From Spirosoma luteum DSM 19990 (GTDB taxonomy: Bacteria > Bacteroidota > Bacteroidia > Cytophagales > Spirosomataceae), in contig NZ_KB893252.1 of assembly GCF_000374065.1 (NCBI RefSeq), forward strand, positions 1 to 64,000: a stretch of 64,000 nucleotides of DNA. The letters are read 5' to 3'. How positions within the stretch are numbered: the first letter of the stretch is position 1; every line of letters begins with the position of its first letter. A program made the translations under genes and the position numbers. Under the pieces are notes generated by a model. That model did no database searches, was not told the origin of the DNA, and worked only from the letters and a program-made list of their open reading frames with translations. Below, one piece after another: positions 25,848 through 35,937 of the stretch.

Positions 25848-26552
25848 TTATGAAAAGTTCTTGCCGACTTTATTCCAGTCGACTACGTTCCAGAAGGCGG
25901 TAATATAGTCGGCACGTTTATTCTGGTACTTCAGGTAGTAGGCGTGTTCCCACACGTCGATACCCATGACGGGGGTTCCCTTTTTCTCAGCCAGCGCCAT
26001 CATTGGGTTATCCTGATTGGGGGTCGAGACAATTTCGAGGTCGTTGCCATTTTTAATTAGCCACGCCCAGCCTGACCCAAACCGCCCCGTTGCTGCTTTG
26101 GCAAATTCGGTTTTGAAGGCATCGAACGAGCCGAACTTTTTATTGATGGCATCGGCCAGTGCTCCTTTTGGCGCACCACCAGCGTTGGGGCCCATGATGT
26201 TCCAAAAGAACGTGTGATTCCAGTGCCCACCGGCATTATTCCGAATGGCGGCCGATGTCTTGGAATCGACACTTTTAACGATTTCGTCGATGCTCATCTT
26301 CGCCATCTTTTCGTTTTCGGGCATACCCAGCGCTTTGTTCAGGTTCGTCACGTAGCCCTGATGGTGCTTGTCGTGGTGAATTTCCATCGTCATTTTATCA
26401 ATGGATGGTTCGAGGGCATCGTAGGCGTAAGGCAACGGAGGCAGTGTAAAGTTGCCGTCGGCGGCAGTAGACCGAAAACTACCGAACGAACGGGTAGCTA
26501 ACAGGGTGGCCGATGTGCCAAAGGCAAGTTTCAGAAATTCAGAGCGATCCAT
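25848..26552 (-). CDS. sod: Exported Fe/Mn superoxide dismutase
   Basis: 234 residues. The core is a full iron/manganese superoxide dismutase with ligands His59 (EIHHDKHH), His113 ([10 protein letters not shown]), Asp199 and His203 ([13 protein letters not shown]). Unlike cytoplasmic enzymes it starts with about 33 extra residues, [19 protein letters not shown] and onward, which look like an export signal. DRSEFLK resembles a twin-arginine motif with one arginine replaced by serine. It would remove superoxide in the periplasm or at the membrane. Mn or Fe preference cannot be told from motifs alone. The gene is monocistronic with a strong terminator. Confidence 0.92.
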   Translation of the reverse strand: MDRSEFLKLAFGTSATLLATRSFGSFRSTAADGNFTLPPLPYAYDALEPSIDKMTMEIHHDKHHQGYVTNLNKALGMPENEKMAKMSIDEIVKSVDSKTSAAIRNNAGGHWNHTFFWNIMGPNAGGAPKGALADAINKKFGSFDAFKTEFAKAATGRFGSGWAWLIKNGNDLEIVSTPNQDNPMMALAEKKGTPVMGIDVWEHAYYLKYQNKRADYITAFWNVVDWNKVGKNFS

Positions 26553-26691
26553 GTGTATGTTGGTTTTGGGAAGCGAAAAATCATTGACAATTGTATCGTC
26601 AGTCTACTAATGAAACGGCCTGTATGGACGAATGTTCGGTATGCAGGGAAAAGAGCTTTTTGGATCAGGCGTTTACCCGCCGTTACGAAGC

Positions 26692-27303
26692 CTATTCGTA
26701 GGCAATCCGGCTCAGGATACTGCGCCCGAGCGTTACTTCGTCGGCGTACTCCAGGTCACCACCAATGGGGACTCCCCGGGCAATGGTGGAAATTTTGAGG
26801 TTGAAAGGCCGGAGTCTCTTTTGCAGGTAGAACGCCGTTGTGTCTCCTTCCATAGTAGGGCTGATAGCCAGAATAATCTCCCGCACCTGTTCCCGTTCCG
26901 AACCGGCCAGCCGGGTCATGAGCGAATCAATCTGCAAATCGCTGGGGCCAACACCCTCTACCGGCGAGATGATACCCCCCAGCACATGATACAGCCCTTT
27001 GTACTGCGCCGTGTTTTCAATAGCCAGCACGTCGCGGGTATCTTCCACCACACAAATCAGCGACTGATCGCGCTTGTGACTGGCGCAAATCGTGCATATA
27101 TCATTGTCGGACAGGTTGTGGCACTTCCGGCAGTATTTGACGTTGGTCCGCATAGCCGTCAGACTCCGGGCCAGTGATTCGGTTTGATCTTCGTCGCGTT
27201 TGAGGAGATGGAGCACCAGCCGGAGGGCCGTTTTCTTCCCGATACCCGGGAGTTTCGACACCTCATTGACCGCGTCTTCTATGAGTTTGGATGGGTATTC
27301 CAA
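26692..27303 (-). CDS. recR: Recombination mediator protein RecR
   Basis: 203 residues, the usual size. Visible are the N-terminal helix-hairpin-helix (VSKLPGIGKKTALRLVLHLL), the four-cysteine zinc site (CRKCHNLSDNDICTIC), the Toprim domain starting at LICVVEDTRDVLAIE and the C-terminal Walker-like tail with ARGVPIGGDLEYADEVTLGR. RecR works with RecF and RecO to load RecA onto gapped DNA in the cytoplasm. It lies between sod and clpS on the same strand, but with repeat-containing spacers on both sides, so it is probably transcribed separately. Confidence 0.95.
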   Translation of the reverse strand: MEYPSKLIEDAVNEVSKLPGIGKKTALRLVLHLLKRDEDQTESLARSLTAMRTNVKYCRKCHNLSDNDICTICASHKRDQSLICVVEDTRDVLAIENTAQYKGLYHVLGGIISPVEGVGPSDLQIDSLMTRLAGSEREQVREIILAISPTMEGDTTAFYLQKRLRPFNLKISTIARGVPIGGDLEYADEVTLGRSILSRIAYE

Positions 27304-27317
27304 GGATTCGCCTAATT

Positions 27318-27397
27318 AAAGAGTGAAAGAGAGAAAGAGAGAAAGAGTGCCATAACGGAAATCGGCTGACGCATCAACTTTCGTTCTTTCACTCTTT
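27318..27397. repeat. Inverted repeat and GA-rich tract between clpS and recR
   Basis: aaagagtgaaaga at 27318-27330 is complementary to 27385-27397. Between them is a gagagaaagagagaaagag purine tract. It lies 15 bases after the clpS stop on the minus strand and may end the clpS transcript. Confidence 0.5.
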
Positions 27398-27411
27398 ACT
27401 ACTTTCGCTCT

Positions 27412-27702
27412 TTAGTTTAACACTTCCGCGTTGATGCCCCGGCGGCAGATTTCATTGCGCATGGGGACCAGTTCGTCCCAGGAGCCGTTTTTAACGGAAC
27501 ACTTGCCTTTGTAGTGAATCAGCAACGTACACTGTTCGGCCTGTTCGGGCGTGTGGGCGCAAACGTCTATCAGGGTAGCGATCACATGATCGAAGCTATT
27601 GACATCATCGTTGAACACCACCAGGTTATGAACGTCGGTCTCGACTACTTCATCCAGTACATCAACATTGGTCGACCAGTCGTTTTCTTCAAAAGGTTGC
27701 AT
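27412..27702 (-). CDS. clpS: ATP-dependent Clp protease adaptor ClpS
   Basis: 96 residues. The ClpS core is clear: LVVFNDDVNSFDHVIATL (with the NDD substrate-binding residues), the helix CAHTPEQAEQCTLLIHYKGK, and the closing RNEICRRGINAEVL. ClpS binds proteins with bulky N-terminal residues and passes them to ClpA/ClpC with ClpP for degradation. The acidic N-terminal stretch before VHNLVVFNDD is the usual flexible tail. It is transcribed divergently from the symporter gene. Confidence 0.93.
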   Translation of the reverse strand: MQPFEENDWSTNVDVLDEVVETDVHNLVVFNDDVNSFDHVIATLIDVCAHTPEQAEQCTLLIHYKGKCSVKNGSWDELVPMRNEICRRGINAEVLN

Positions 27703-27727
27703 GGAAAATAAAAGCGTGTTTACTTAG

Positions 27728-27735
27728 CAAATTTA
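27728..27735 (-). promoter_or_regulatory. Possible -7 element (TAAATTTG) of clpS
   Basis: On the minus strand TAAATTTG fits the Bacteroidota TAnnTTTG box and lies 25 bases before the clpS start. A T-rich stretch sits about 19 bases further upstream where TTTG is expected. Confidence 0.4.
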
Positions 27736-27814
27736 CGGCAAAATGGCCACTAAAAAAAGTCATTATCGCCATTATAAGAACCCCACTTGCGGCTGAAAAG
27801 TTGCCTTATTCTGC

Positions 27815-29278
27815 ATGAACACGACTCTTGCCTTGGTGATTTTAATTGTCTATTTCGGACTGTTGATTGCTGTTTCCTTTTACACAGCCCGGGGTGCCGA
27901 CACCACTACTTTTTTTACGGCCAACCGGCAATCACCCTGGTGGTTGGTTGCCTTTGGCATGATTGGCACATCGCTGTCGGGGGTCACGTTTATTTCGGTG
28001 CCGGGTGCGGTGGGCACCATCGGCTTTTCCTACTTCCAGGTCGTGCTGGGTTACATTGTAGGATACATCGTTATTGGTACCGTGCTGATGCCGCTTTATT
28101 ACCGGCTCAACCTGATTTCCATTTACGGCTACCTCGAACAGCGTTTTGGGTTCTGGTCGTATAAGACGGGGGCGGGTTTCTTTATTCTGGCCCGAACCGT
28201 TGGTTCGGCCGTTCGGCTCTACGTAGCCGTTGGGGTGCTGCAATTGGCGTTGTTCAACGCCCTGGGTGTTCCATTCGAAGTGTCGGTTCTGATTACCATT
28301 GCCCTCATCTGGGTGTACACCTTTAAGGGGGGCGTTAAAACGATTATTGTAACGGATACCCTCCAGACGGTTTTTCTGGTTACGGCCGTGATACTGACCA
28401 TAATCCTGATTTCGCAGCAACTGGGCCTGTCATTCAGCGGGCTGGTGCAAACGGTCAAAAACAGCCCGATGTCGCAGGTCTTTTTCTGGGATGCCAATGA
28501 CCCGAAGAATTTCTTCAAGCAGTTTATTGCCGGGGCTTTTATCGCCATCGTCATGACGGGCCTTGATCAGGATCTGATGCAAAAAAACCTGACCTGTAAA
28601 AACATCGGCGAAGCCCAGAAGAATATGTTCTGGTTCACCATCACGCTGGTTTTCGTCAACTTCCTGTTTCTCTCCCTGGGGGTTCTGCTGTACGTTTTTG
28701 CCCAGCGCGAAGGCATTGCCACTCCCACCCGTACCGACGATCTGTACCCCCTACTGGCCCTGAATCATCTCGGCCTGGTGGTGGGCATCACGTTTTTGCT
28801 GGGTATCACGGCGGCTACCTACGCCAGTTCCGACTCGGCTCTGACAGCCCTGACCACCTCCTTCTGCGTCGATTTCATGAACGTGGAGAAGCGCCCCGAA
28901 GCGGAGCGGTCACGCATCAAGCAAATCGTTCACATTGGCTTTTCGGTGCTTTTTTTTATCGTCATCATCATTTTCCGGCAGCTGAACAGTAAGGAAGTCA
29001 TTACGGCGGTTTTCGATATTGCGGGCTATACCTACGGGCCGCTGCTGGGGTTGTATGCCTTCGGGATGTCGAACAAACGACCGGTTACGGATTGGGTAGT
29101 ACCCTTCATTTGCCTGGCCTCCCCGCTGTTAACCTACATTGTCAATGAAAATTCAGCGGCCTGGTTTGGTGGGTATAAATTCGGTTTTGAGCGGTTGCTA
29201 CTCAATGGGCTGTTTACGTATGTCGGCCTCTGGGCCGTGTCGAAACCGGTAAAAGAAGCGGAACCGGTAGGAGTGTAA
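27815..29278 (+). CDS. Sodium:solute symporter (SSS family)
   Basis: 487 residues with about thirteen hydrophobic segments. The family pattern is clear: FFTANRQSPWWLVAFGMIGTSLSG near the start, YLEQRFGFWSYKTGAGFF, FKGGVKTIIVTDTLQ (the SSS signature region), TGLDQDLMQKNLTCKN and TYASSDSALTALTTSF, which contains the serine-rich Na+-site helix. It imports a solute with sodium across the inner membrane. Substrates in this subgroup include sugars, sialic acid and other organic acids, and none can be chosen here. The next gene is convergent, so context gives no clue. Confidence 0.9.
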   Translation: MNTTLALVILIVYFGLLIAVSFYTARGADTTTFFTANRQSPWWLVAFGMIGTSLSGVTFISVPGAVGTIGFSYFQVVLGYIVGYIVIGTVLMPLYYRLNLISIYGYLEQRFGFWSYKTGAGFFILARTVGSAVRLYVAVGVLQLALFNALGVPFEVSVLITIALIWVYTFKGGVKTIIVTDTLQTVFLVTAVILTIILISQQLGLSFSGLVQTVKNSPMSQVFFWDANDPKNFFKQFIAGAFIAIVMTGLDQDLMQKNLTCKNIGEAQKNMFWFTITLVFVNFLFLSLGVLLYVFAQREGIATPTRTDDLYPLLALNHLGLVVGITFLLGITAATYASSDSALTALTTSFCVDFMNVEKRPEAERSRIKQIVHIGFSVLFFIVIIIFRQLNSKEVITAVFDIAGYTYGPLLGLYAFGMSNKRPVTDWVVPFICLASPLLTYIVNENSAAWFGGYKFGFERLLLNGLFTYVGLWAVSKPVKEAEPVGV

Positions 29279-29328
29279 GTGATGGGATGGCTGGAAGCGG
29301 GTATTGTTTCGATGAACTGGTTCCGTCT

Positions 29329-31860
29329 CTAAACCGGCAGGTACACACTGAATGTGCTCCCCTTACCGGGTTGACTGGTGGCGGTAATTGCTCCCCCGTG
29401 GTTGGCAACCACTTTTTCGCAGATGGCCAACCCAATTCCCGTGCCGGAGTAGTGCTGCCGCCCGTGCAGTCGCTGAAAAACCTGAAAAATACGGTCTACG
29501 TATTTGGGGTCGAACCCGATACCATTGTCTGCGATGTCGATGTGGTGGTAAGCTTCTGCCCAGTGAGCGGGTTTTATGGAAGCAGGCAGCGTAGTTGACG
29601 AGACGATTTGATGGCGAATTCGTATAATCGGCGGGGTGTCCGGCCGGCGAAACTTCAGCGCATTGCTCAACAGGTTTAGAAAAAGCTGCCCTAATTGAGA
29701 GGCATCTCCGTGTATTCTGGGCATTGTTTCGATGATAACCTGCGCGTTCGTTTCGGTGATAACCAGGTCCAGATCATTCAGTATGGTGTTGATAACGTCC
29801 CGGACAAAAACCAGTTCGACGGTATCCTTCCGGTTCGCTATCCGGGAAAAAGTAAGCAGATCTTTAATCAGCGCCGACATTCGGTTGGCGGCCGATTGCA
29901 TCCGCTCCAGCAAATCGGCTCCTTCGCCCAGCTGCGCTCCATACTCGTTCTGTAGTAAGTTGCCAAAGGATTGAATTTTACGCAGGGGTTCCTGCAAGTC
30001 ATGCGAGGCAACGAAGGCAAACTGTTCCAGGTTTTGGTTCGACTGAATAAACAGCCGATTGGCTTCCGCCAGTTCTTCATTGGCCTGCACCAGTTCTTCG
30101 TTTGAAGCAGCCAGTTCTTCGTTACTTGTCTCCAGTTCACCCGTCCGATCCCTCACCTGCTGCTCCAGTTCGGCAGACAATGTACGGTAGCGTTCTTCAC
30201 TAGCTTTGAGTTCATTCCGGGCCGTCACCTGCTCCGTTACGTCTACGGCCATTTCCATGATGGCGTACACATTACCCTCGGCATCATACAGGGGCTTATA
30301 TGTATAGTCGAAATAGTACGTACCCAGCACTCCGTTTACGTTTAGGTTGGCAACGGCAGCCTTTTGCTGGTGCATTTTCCCCGTTGTAAATACATTATCC
30401 AGGATTTGCAGAAAGGGTTGCCCATTGAGTTCGGGTAATACATCGGACAGTTTCTGACCGGGCACCAATGGTCCCTTACCCCAATAAGCAAGCATTGTGG
30501 CATTGGCCACCTCTACCTGAAGCTCTCTCCCCACAAACAGGCAGGTTGCCACGGGGGCTTCTTCAATGAGTGAGCGGAATCGGCGTTCACTTTCCCGCAG
30601 GTTGTGCTCTATCTTTTTACGCTCCGTGATGTTTGGGCTAACGGTGGCCAGCCCGGTCACCTCGCCCGATGCAGGATCCGTAATCGTTACGGCATTCCAC
30701 TGGAGCCAGAAAGGATGGCCGGTGCGGGCGTTTACGAAGCGAATCTCCCGCGAGAAGTGCCCTTCCTGCGGTAATTCGGCCAGGAGTTTTTCGGCCAGAG
30801 GCCAATCGTCCGGAAACACACAATCCCGGATGGTTTTCCCCACTAGCGTATCCCAGCCCAACATGGCTAGGGCCGCCGGATTGCCGTACTGCATGGATGT
30901 ATCAACGGCAGCCATACCAATAAACTCCCGACTGACCTCCAGAATGTCAAGCAGCTTCTGGCGTTCTTCTTCAACTTCTTTCTGCTGGGTTACATCCTGC
31001 AGGGTACCGTTAAATTGGTAGGCTACGTTATCCTCATTAAACCACGCCCTGCCTTTGGCCCGCACCCGTCGCTCCTGCCCGGTTTGCGGATGGATGATGG
31101 TATAATCAATGTCGTACTGACCACCCGACTCGTAGGTCAATGCCCGTTGAATGGCATCCGTTACGCGCTGCCGGTCTTTTGCGGCCATGACCCGGATGGC
31201 CAGTGGCAGGTCAATTTCAGCCTCGGAGGGTAAGCCAAACCACTCTTTTAACCGCTCATTGCCAGTAAACCGATTGGTACGGGGGTTCAGGTCCCAGGAG
31301 CCCAGTTCCGTTGCTTCGATGGCAAAATGCAGTTGGTCTTTATTCTCGGCGAGTCGTTTCAGGTTAACTACCTTATCAGTCGTTTCCATGCAGGTAGTCA
31401 GCACACCTACCCGTTTACCCGCTACGTCGACAACAGGGCTGTAGCTGAACGTCCAGTAAATGTCTTCTATTTTTCCGTTGCGATAGAAAGGAATAAGCTG
31501 GTCTTCGCTCCAGGTTGTCTCTCCGCCAGACAGCACCTGATCAAGGAGTGGTTTGATTACGTCCCATATTTCCGGCCAGACATCAACGGCTGGTTTGCCA
31601 AGCGCATAGGGGTGTTTGCCTTCATTTCCCAAACTGGGGCGGTAAGCGTCGTTGTAGAAACAAAGCAACGGTTCGCCCCAGAAGAGAAACATCGGAAATC
31701 GGGAATTCAGAATAATACCGAGGGTTGTCTGCAAACTCGGGGACCAGGTATCCGGTGTGCCCAGCGCTGTTTGCGACCAGTCATACGAACGGGTTAAGTG
31801 GCCCATCTCGCCCCCACCCCTCAGGAATGCATACGTATCGGTATGTTGGCTTGGCTGCAT
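29329..31860 (-). CDS. Soluble multi-PAS sensor histidine kinase
   Basis: 843 residues with no transmembrane segment, so a cytoplasmic sensor. There are four PAS-type domains: an N-terminal one of the SQTALGTPDTWSPSLQ type, a PAS/PAC with MAAKDRQRVTDAIQRAL, one near MAAVDTSMQYGNPAALAMLG, and one with FRSLIEEAPVATCLFVGREL. A coiled coil rich in ELAASNEELVQANEELAEAN precedes the kinase core. The phosphoacceptor is His620 in FVASHDLQEPLRKIQSF. ATP-binding boxes are NLLSNALKF (about 729), DNGIGF (about 778) and GTGIGLAI (about 806). No response regulator adjoins it, and the signal is unknown. Confidence 0.9.
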   Translation of the reverse strand: MQPSQHTDTYAFLRGGGEMGHLTRSYDWSQTALGTPDTWSPSLQTTLGIILNSRFPMFLFWGEPLLCFYNDAYRPSLGNEGKHPYALGKPAVDVWPEIWDVIKPLLDQVLSGGETTWSEDQLIPFYRNGKIEDIYWTFSYSPVVDVAGKRVGVLTTCMETTDKVVNLKRLAENKDQLHFAIEATELGSWDLNPRTNRFTGNERLKEWFGLPSEAEIDLPLAIRVMAAKDRQRVTDAIQRALTYESGGQYDIDYTIIHPQTGQERRVRAKGRAWFNEDNVAYQFNGTLQDVTQQKEVEEERQKLLDILEVSREFIGMAAVDTSMQYGNPAALAMLGWDTLVGKTIRDCVFPDDWPLAEKLLAELPQEGHFSREIRFVNARTGHPFWLQWNAVTITDPASGEVTGLATVSPNITERKKIEHNLRESERRFRSLIEEAPVATCLFVGRELQVEVANATMLAYWGKGPLVPGQKLSDVLPELNGQPFLQILDNVFTTGKMHQQKAAVANLNVNGVLGTYYFDYTYKPLYDAEGNVYAIMEMAVDVTEQVTARNELKASEERYRTLSAELEQQVRDRTGELETSNEELAASNEELVQANEELAEANRLFIQSNQNLEQFAFVASHDLQEPLRKIQSFGNLLQNEYGAQLGEGADLLERMQSAANRMSALIKDLLTFSRIANRKDTVELVFVRDVINTILNDLDLVITETNAQVIIETMPRIHGDASQLGQLFLNLLSNALKFRRPDTPPIIRIRHQIVSSTTLPASIKPAHWAEAYHHIDIADNGIGFDPKYVDRIFQVFQRLHGRQHYSGTGIGLAICEKVVANHGGAITATSQPGKGSTFSVYLPV

Positions 31861-32030
31861 AAGGCGAAAGATAGCGATTGATTGGCAACGAACGGATCAT
31901 TCTATTTCGCTGTGATGAGGAGTATAAAACAAATGACCAACCGGAGCCGTCAGGAATTGGCCCAAAGAATACTTCGTAGGGTAAACCCCGCCACCGTACA
32001 ATATGTTATGGCAATGAGTATATCAGTCAA

Positions 32031-32069
32031 CCCAAAAGCAGATCTATCGTACGATGATCTGCTTTTGGG
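32031..32069. terminator. Hairpin terminator downstream of menB
   Basis: cccaaaagcagatc at 32031-32044 pairs perfectly with 32056-32069. It lies 21 bases after the menB stop on the minus strand. Confidence 0.7.
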
Positions 32070-32090
32070 CATTAAGGTCGTTTTCGGAAC

Positions 32091-32915
<825 letters not shown>

Positions 32916-32918
32916 TTT

Positions 32919-32979
<61 letters not shown>

Positions 32980-32999
<20 letters not shown>

Positions 33000-33450
33000 C
33001 ATAAGAGGTTTCGTGATAATTTACATCCCAGGTGTGGTCGGCCATCATCCGGACGGTGGCCAGGCAGCGTTCAAACGGAAATTTGCGTCCCCATTCGGTT
33101 GGGCCAACCATCGAGAGCAGGTCTGTACCATTCTTGCGCGTGTAGAAATGATACGTGTGCCCGACCACGGGTTCAAAACTCATCTGGGCGGAGTAGATGC
33201 GCTCTGAAATCTCCACCCGGTTGCGGATGGCCGTTGCCTGCTCGGCCAGTAGCTGCATTTGTTTATACAACTGGCTCAGTTGCATGTCGGTTTGCTCGCG
33301 CATGGCCGAAACGGCCCGTCCCGTTATTTTTCCTTTGTCTTCAGGACGGATAACGGCTCCCCCTGCTGTGTGCGCGTAGGCCAGCAGCCCCGGTGATTCG
33401 GCAACTTTATCCGGCGAAATGGGATTGATGAAAACTTTTGCTTCTTCCAT
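32980..33450 (-). CDS. DUF2452 family protein
   Basis: 156 residues from the chosen start. It matches the Bacteroidota DUF2452 pattern: [40 protein letters not shown], a long helix ending [19 protein letters not shown], and [20 protein letters not shown]. The function is unknown. The ATG at 33492 would add 14 residues, but [10 protein letters not shown] (33450) is the typical start of the family. The C-terminus runs into the atgatga repeat, so its last four or five residues are repeat-encoded. It is upstream of menB on the same strand, 64 bases apart. Confidence 0.8.
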
Positions 33451-33568
33451 ACTTGTTAGTTGGGTAACCACCCGGTAAACGTCTTTGTTCACTGTCGTTG
33501 AATGACAAAAAATAACGCATATTTACACCCTAAAACGGCATAACGTCACAAAAGTAAACGAAACCGGT

Positions 33569-34036
33569 ATGGAAACTACCCTCCCGTCCACCGAACATGC
33601 AGCATCACCCCGGCCTGTTTTCTTTCGCTCAGCCGGTATTGGTCTGGTTACCCTGCTTTTAATGCATCTGGCTTTTGGCTGTTCGGGGCAGTCGGGAAGT
33701 GATACAACACTGGTTCCGGTTCAGGGTATTAATTTCACGCTGAATCTGGCCGATAAAGCCAATGAGAACCTGACCGTTAAGGGCGGATACGTGGTGATGA
33801 ATAATGTTATCATTGCCCAGACCAAAAGCGGTACGTTTGTGGCGGTATCCGTCAACTGCACCTTCGATAAAACAAGACTAGTATTTAAAGCCGCTGAAAA
33901 TCAGTTTTATTGCCCGCTCGACCTCTCCCGATACGACACGACCGGTAACATAATTTCCGGCCCGGCTACCCTACCCCTGACCGCCTACAGAATAGAGCCA
34001 AATGCGGCAGCGGGCACGCTGGTGATTCGTAATTGA
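33569..34036 (+). CDS. Rieske-fold-like lipoprotein lacking the histidine ligands
   Basis: 155 residues. A hydrophobic segment ending LLMHLAFGC gives a lipoprotein signal (Cys38). The rest follows the small Rieske domain pattern, ending in the typical NQFYCPLDLSRYDTTGNIIS and GPATLPLTAYRI. In an active Rieske protein the two motifs read C-x-H and C-x-x-H. Here they read Cys97-Thr-Phe99 and Cys115-Pro-Leu-Asp118: both cysteines remain but both histidines are replaced. A normal [2Fe-2S] Rieske cluster therefore seems impossible, and the two cysteines could form a disulfide. The role is unknown. It sits 63 bases before menE on the same strand. Confidence 0.7.
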   Translation: METTLPSTEHAASPRPVFFRSAGIGLVTLLLMHLAFGCSGQSGSDTTLVPVQGINFTLNLADKANENLTVKGGYVVMNNVIIAQTKSGTFVAVSVNCTFDKTRLVFKAAENQFYCPLDLSRYDTTGNIISGPATLPLTAYRIEPNAAAGTLVIRN

Positions 34037-34099
34037 TGTAGGCTGTCGACTTGTATCCCATGGCGCAGGTTGTACTCATACAGCCTGCATCCTCTCAAA

Positions 34100-35170
34100 A
34101 TGGCTCTTTTCCTGACTCACCATACGCCCTGGCCCGCTCCCCAAACAGCCTACGAAGCGGAAGCACTGGCGTTTTGCCGATCTTGGCTAGCGGGTCAGAA
34201 TACCTTTACCCTGCATACATCCGGCTCCACCGGAACGCCAAAACCCATTACTCTCACGCGGGCACAGATGCAGGCTAGTGCCCGGCTAACCGGCCAAACG
34301 CTGGGTTTAGTACCGGGTGATACAGCCCTGGTCTGTCTCAATATTCGCTACGTAGCGGGCATTATGATGCTGGTACGAGGACTGGAACTGGACCTGCCCA
34401 TGACCATTATTGAACCGGAAGCCAATCCCTTCACTCACCTCACGGCTGATACCAATTCCTTTGCCTTTACTGCCCTTGTACCCTTGCAGCTACAGACCAT
34501 TTTATCGGCGGGCAATGAAAGCCAAGCAGGACACTTGAACGCCATGAAGGCTATTCTGGTGGGGGGAGCGGCTACCAGTCCGGCTTTGGAACAGGCAGTA
34601 CAGGGTATTACAGCGCCGGTCTACGCCACCTACGGCATGACTGAAACAGTGTCACACATTGCCCTCCGGCGGCTCAACGGCTCTACCCGAAGCGAGTGGT
34701 TTACGGCCCTCAATGGGGTTAACCTCGGTGTTGATGAGCGGGGCTGTCTGCACATCACATCGGCGGCTACCAATGGGGAGCAGATTCAAACGAACGATGT
34801 AGTTGACTTACCCGACCCCATGCACTTCCGGCTGCTGGGACGCGCCGACCGGGTCATTAATAGCGGGGGTGTAAAAATACAGCCCGAACAGGTCGAGCAG
34901 CTAATTCAGCGGGTGTTGGCGCAAAATCAGGCAAGCGGGTTGCCCCGTTTGTTTGTGGCTGGCCTGCCCGACGAGAAACTGGGGCAGCGGGTAGTGGTAG
35001 TCTGTGAACAGGTCTCCCTCTCTGATGCACAATGGACGGCCCTGCAGGCTATCATTCGAAAGGAAGCAGGCCCGTACGCCGTGCCCAGGGAATGGCTTAC
35101 AGTGCCCCAATTTGCCGAAACGCCCACGGGCAAGGTTGACCAGCGAGCGATACTTGCCGGAATACGCTAA
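34100..35170 (+). CDS. menE: o-Succinylbenzoate-CoA ligase-like AMP-binding enzyme
   Basis: 356 residues, the short form found in Bacteroidota. The adenylation motif FTLHTSGSTGTPKPITLT (about 45-60) is clear, with YATYGMTETVSHIAL, LLGRADRVINSGGVKIQPEQ and the C-terminal lysine in TPTGKVDQRAIL. MenE activates o-succinylbenzoate with ATP and CoA in menaquinone synthesis. The assignment over other acyl-CoA ligases rests on length and on the nearby menB. The open frame begins at TTG 34070; the first ATG, 34100, is preferred. A hypothetical gene follows after 26 bases. Confidence 0.85.
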   Translation: MALFLTHHTPWPAPQTAYEAEALAFCRSWLAGQNTFTLHTSGSTGTPKPITLTRAQMQASARLTGQTLGLVPGDTALVCLNIRYVAGIMMLVRGLELDLPMTIIEPEANPFTHLTADTNSFAFTALVPLQLQTILSAGNESQAGHLNAMKAILVGGAATSPALEQAVQGITAPVYATYGMTETVSHIALRRLNGSTRSEWFTALNGVNLGVDERGCLHITSAATNGEQIQTNDVVDLPDPMHFRLLGRADRVINSGGVKIQPEQVEQLIQRVLAQNQASGLPRLFVAGLPDEKLGQRVVVVCEQVSLSDAQWTALQAIIRKEAGPYAVPREWLTVPQFAETPTGKVDQRAILAGIR

Positions 35171-35196
35171 CTTTGCCGTCTGCCAATTAATGCCTT

Positions 35197-35937
35197 ATGT
35201 CTTTTCAACGTCTCCAGATTCGCTACCAGACCGCCCGATCGCTACCCGCGCCCTACGCTTATTTTTATACCCTTACGGCCCGGCCCGCGGCCAACAGCGA
35301 CATACAGCTCGATCTGACCATGACGTATCCTGACCGAGACGATATCGACGAGGATGAACTAATTGCCGAAGGATTCACCCGGGAAGATGACCTCACCTGG
35401 TCGGGGCGATTACCCAAAAACTGGCTCGATACCCTGGCGAATCTCGCCCGCGCCACCCGCCTGCAACCGCTGGATGAAGAGGCAATGGGTGAAGACGATG
35501 ATTTCCGGGAAATTACCCTCGAAACAAGTGGCGAAACGAAGAAACAGGGTGTTCCGAAGAACGGCGACGACTGGCAGTATGCGATGCAGGAACTGATTCA
35601 GGCCATCTACGAGCGCATGAATCGGGAACGGCCGTTTGAGTTGACTTACCTTGATAACGGGGCGGGTTCAGGTACGCTGGAACGCCGGTTAACCGCTTCC
35701 TTTGCCGACCGAACCATCCGACTTGTGCGGGTTCAAAACCAGCGGGAGCAAAGCAGCACCCTCCCCTGGTCCACCTTACAGCAGGTAATGGAACAGGTGT
35801 ACGAACATGATTTTGATCCGCAGGATGCGCAGCTAAAACGGCCTTCCCGTAGCGGCCAATGGCTAAACCTGGGCACCGACGAATGGTATGACATCAGCAA
35901 ACTGAAGAGCCTCACCCGGTTCCTCACCGACTTATAG
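35197..35937 (+). CDS. Conserved-looking protein of unknown function downstream of menE
   Basis: 246 residues, soluble, no signal or membrane segment. I do not recognise the family. The first 40 residues look like beta strands (QRLQIRYQTARSLPAPYAYF), a very acidic stretch follows (DRDDIDEDELIAEGF), then a central helix-rich segment (DDWQYAMQELIQAIYERMNR) and a C-terminal part with LPWSTLQQVMEQVYEHDFD. It is probably cotranscribed with menE. Its last 6 bases overlap the end of the convergent methyltransferase gene. Coding is supported by codon use like that of its neighbours and by tight packing on both sides. Confidence 0.65.
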   Translation: MSFQRLQIRYQTARSLPAPYAYFYTLTARPAANSDIQLDLTMTYPDRDDIDEDELIAEGFTREDDLTWSGRLPKNWLDTLANLARATRLQPLDEEAMGEDDDFREITLETSGETKKQGVPKNGDDWQYAMQELIQAIYERMNRERPFELTYLDNGAGSGTLERRLTASFADRTIRLVRVQNQREQSSTLPWSTLQQVMEQVYEHDFDPQDAQLKRPSRSGQWLNLGTDEWYDISKLKSLTRFLTDL

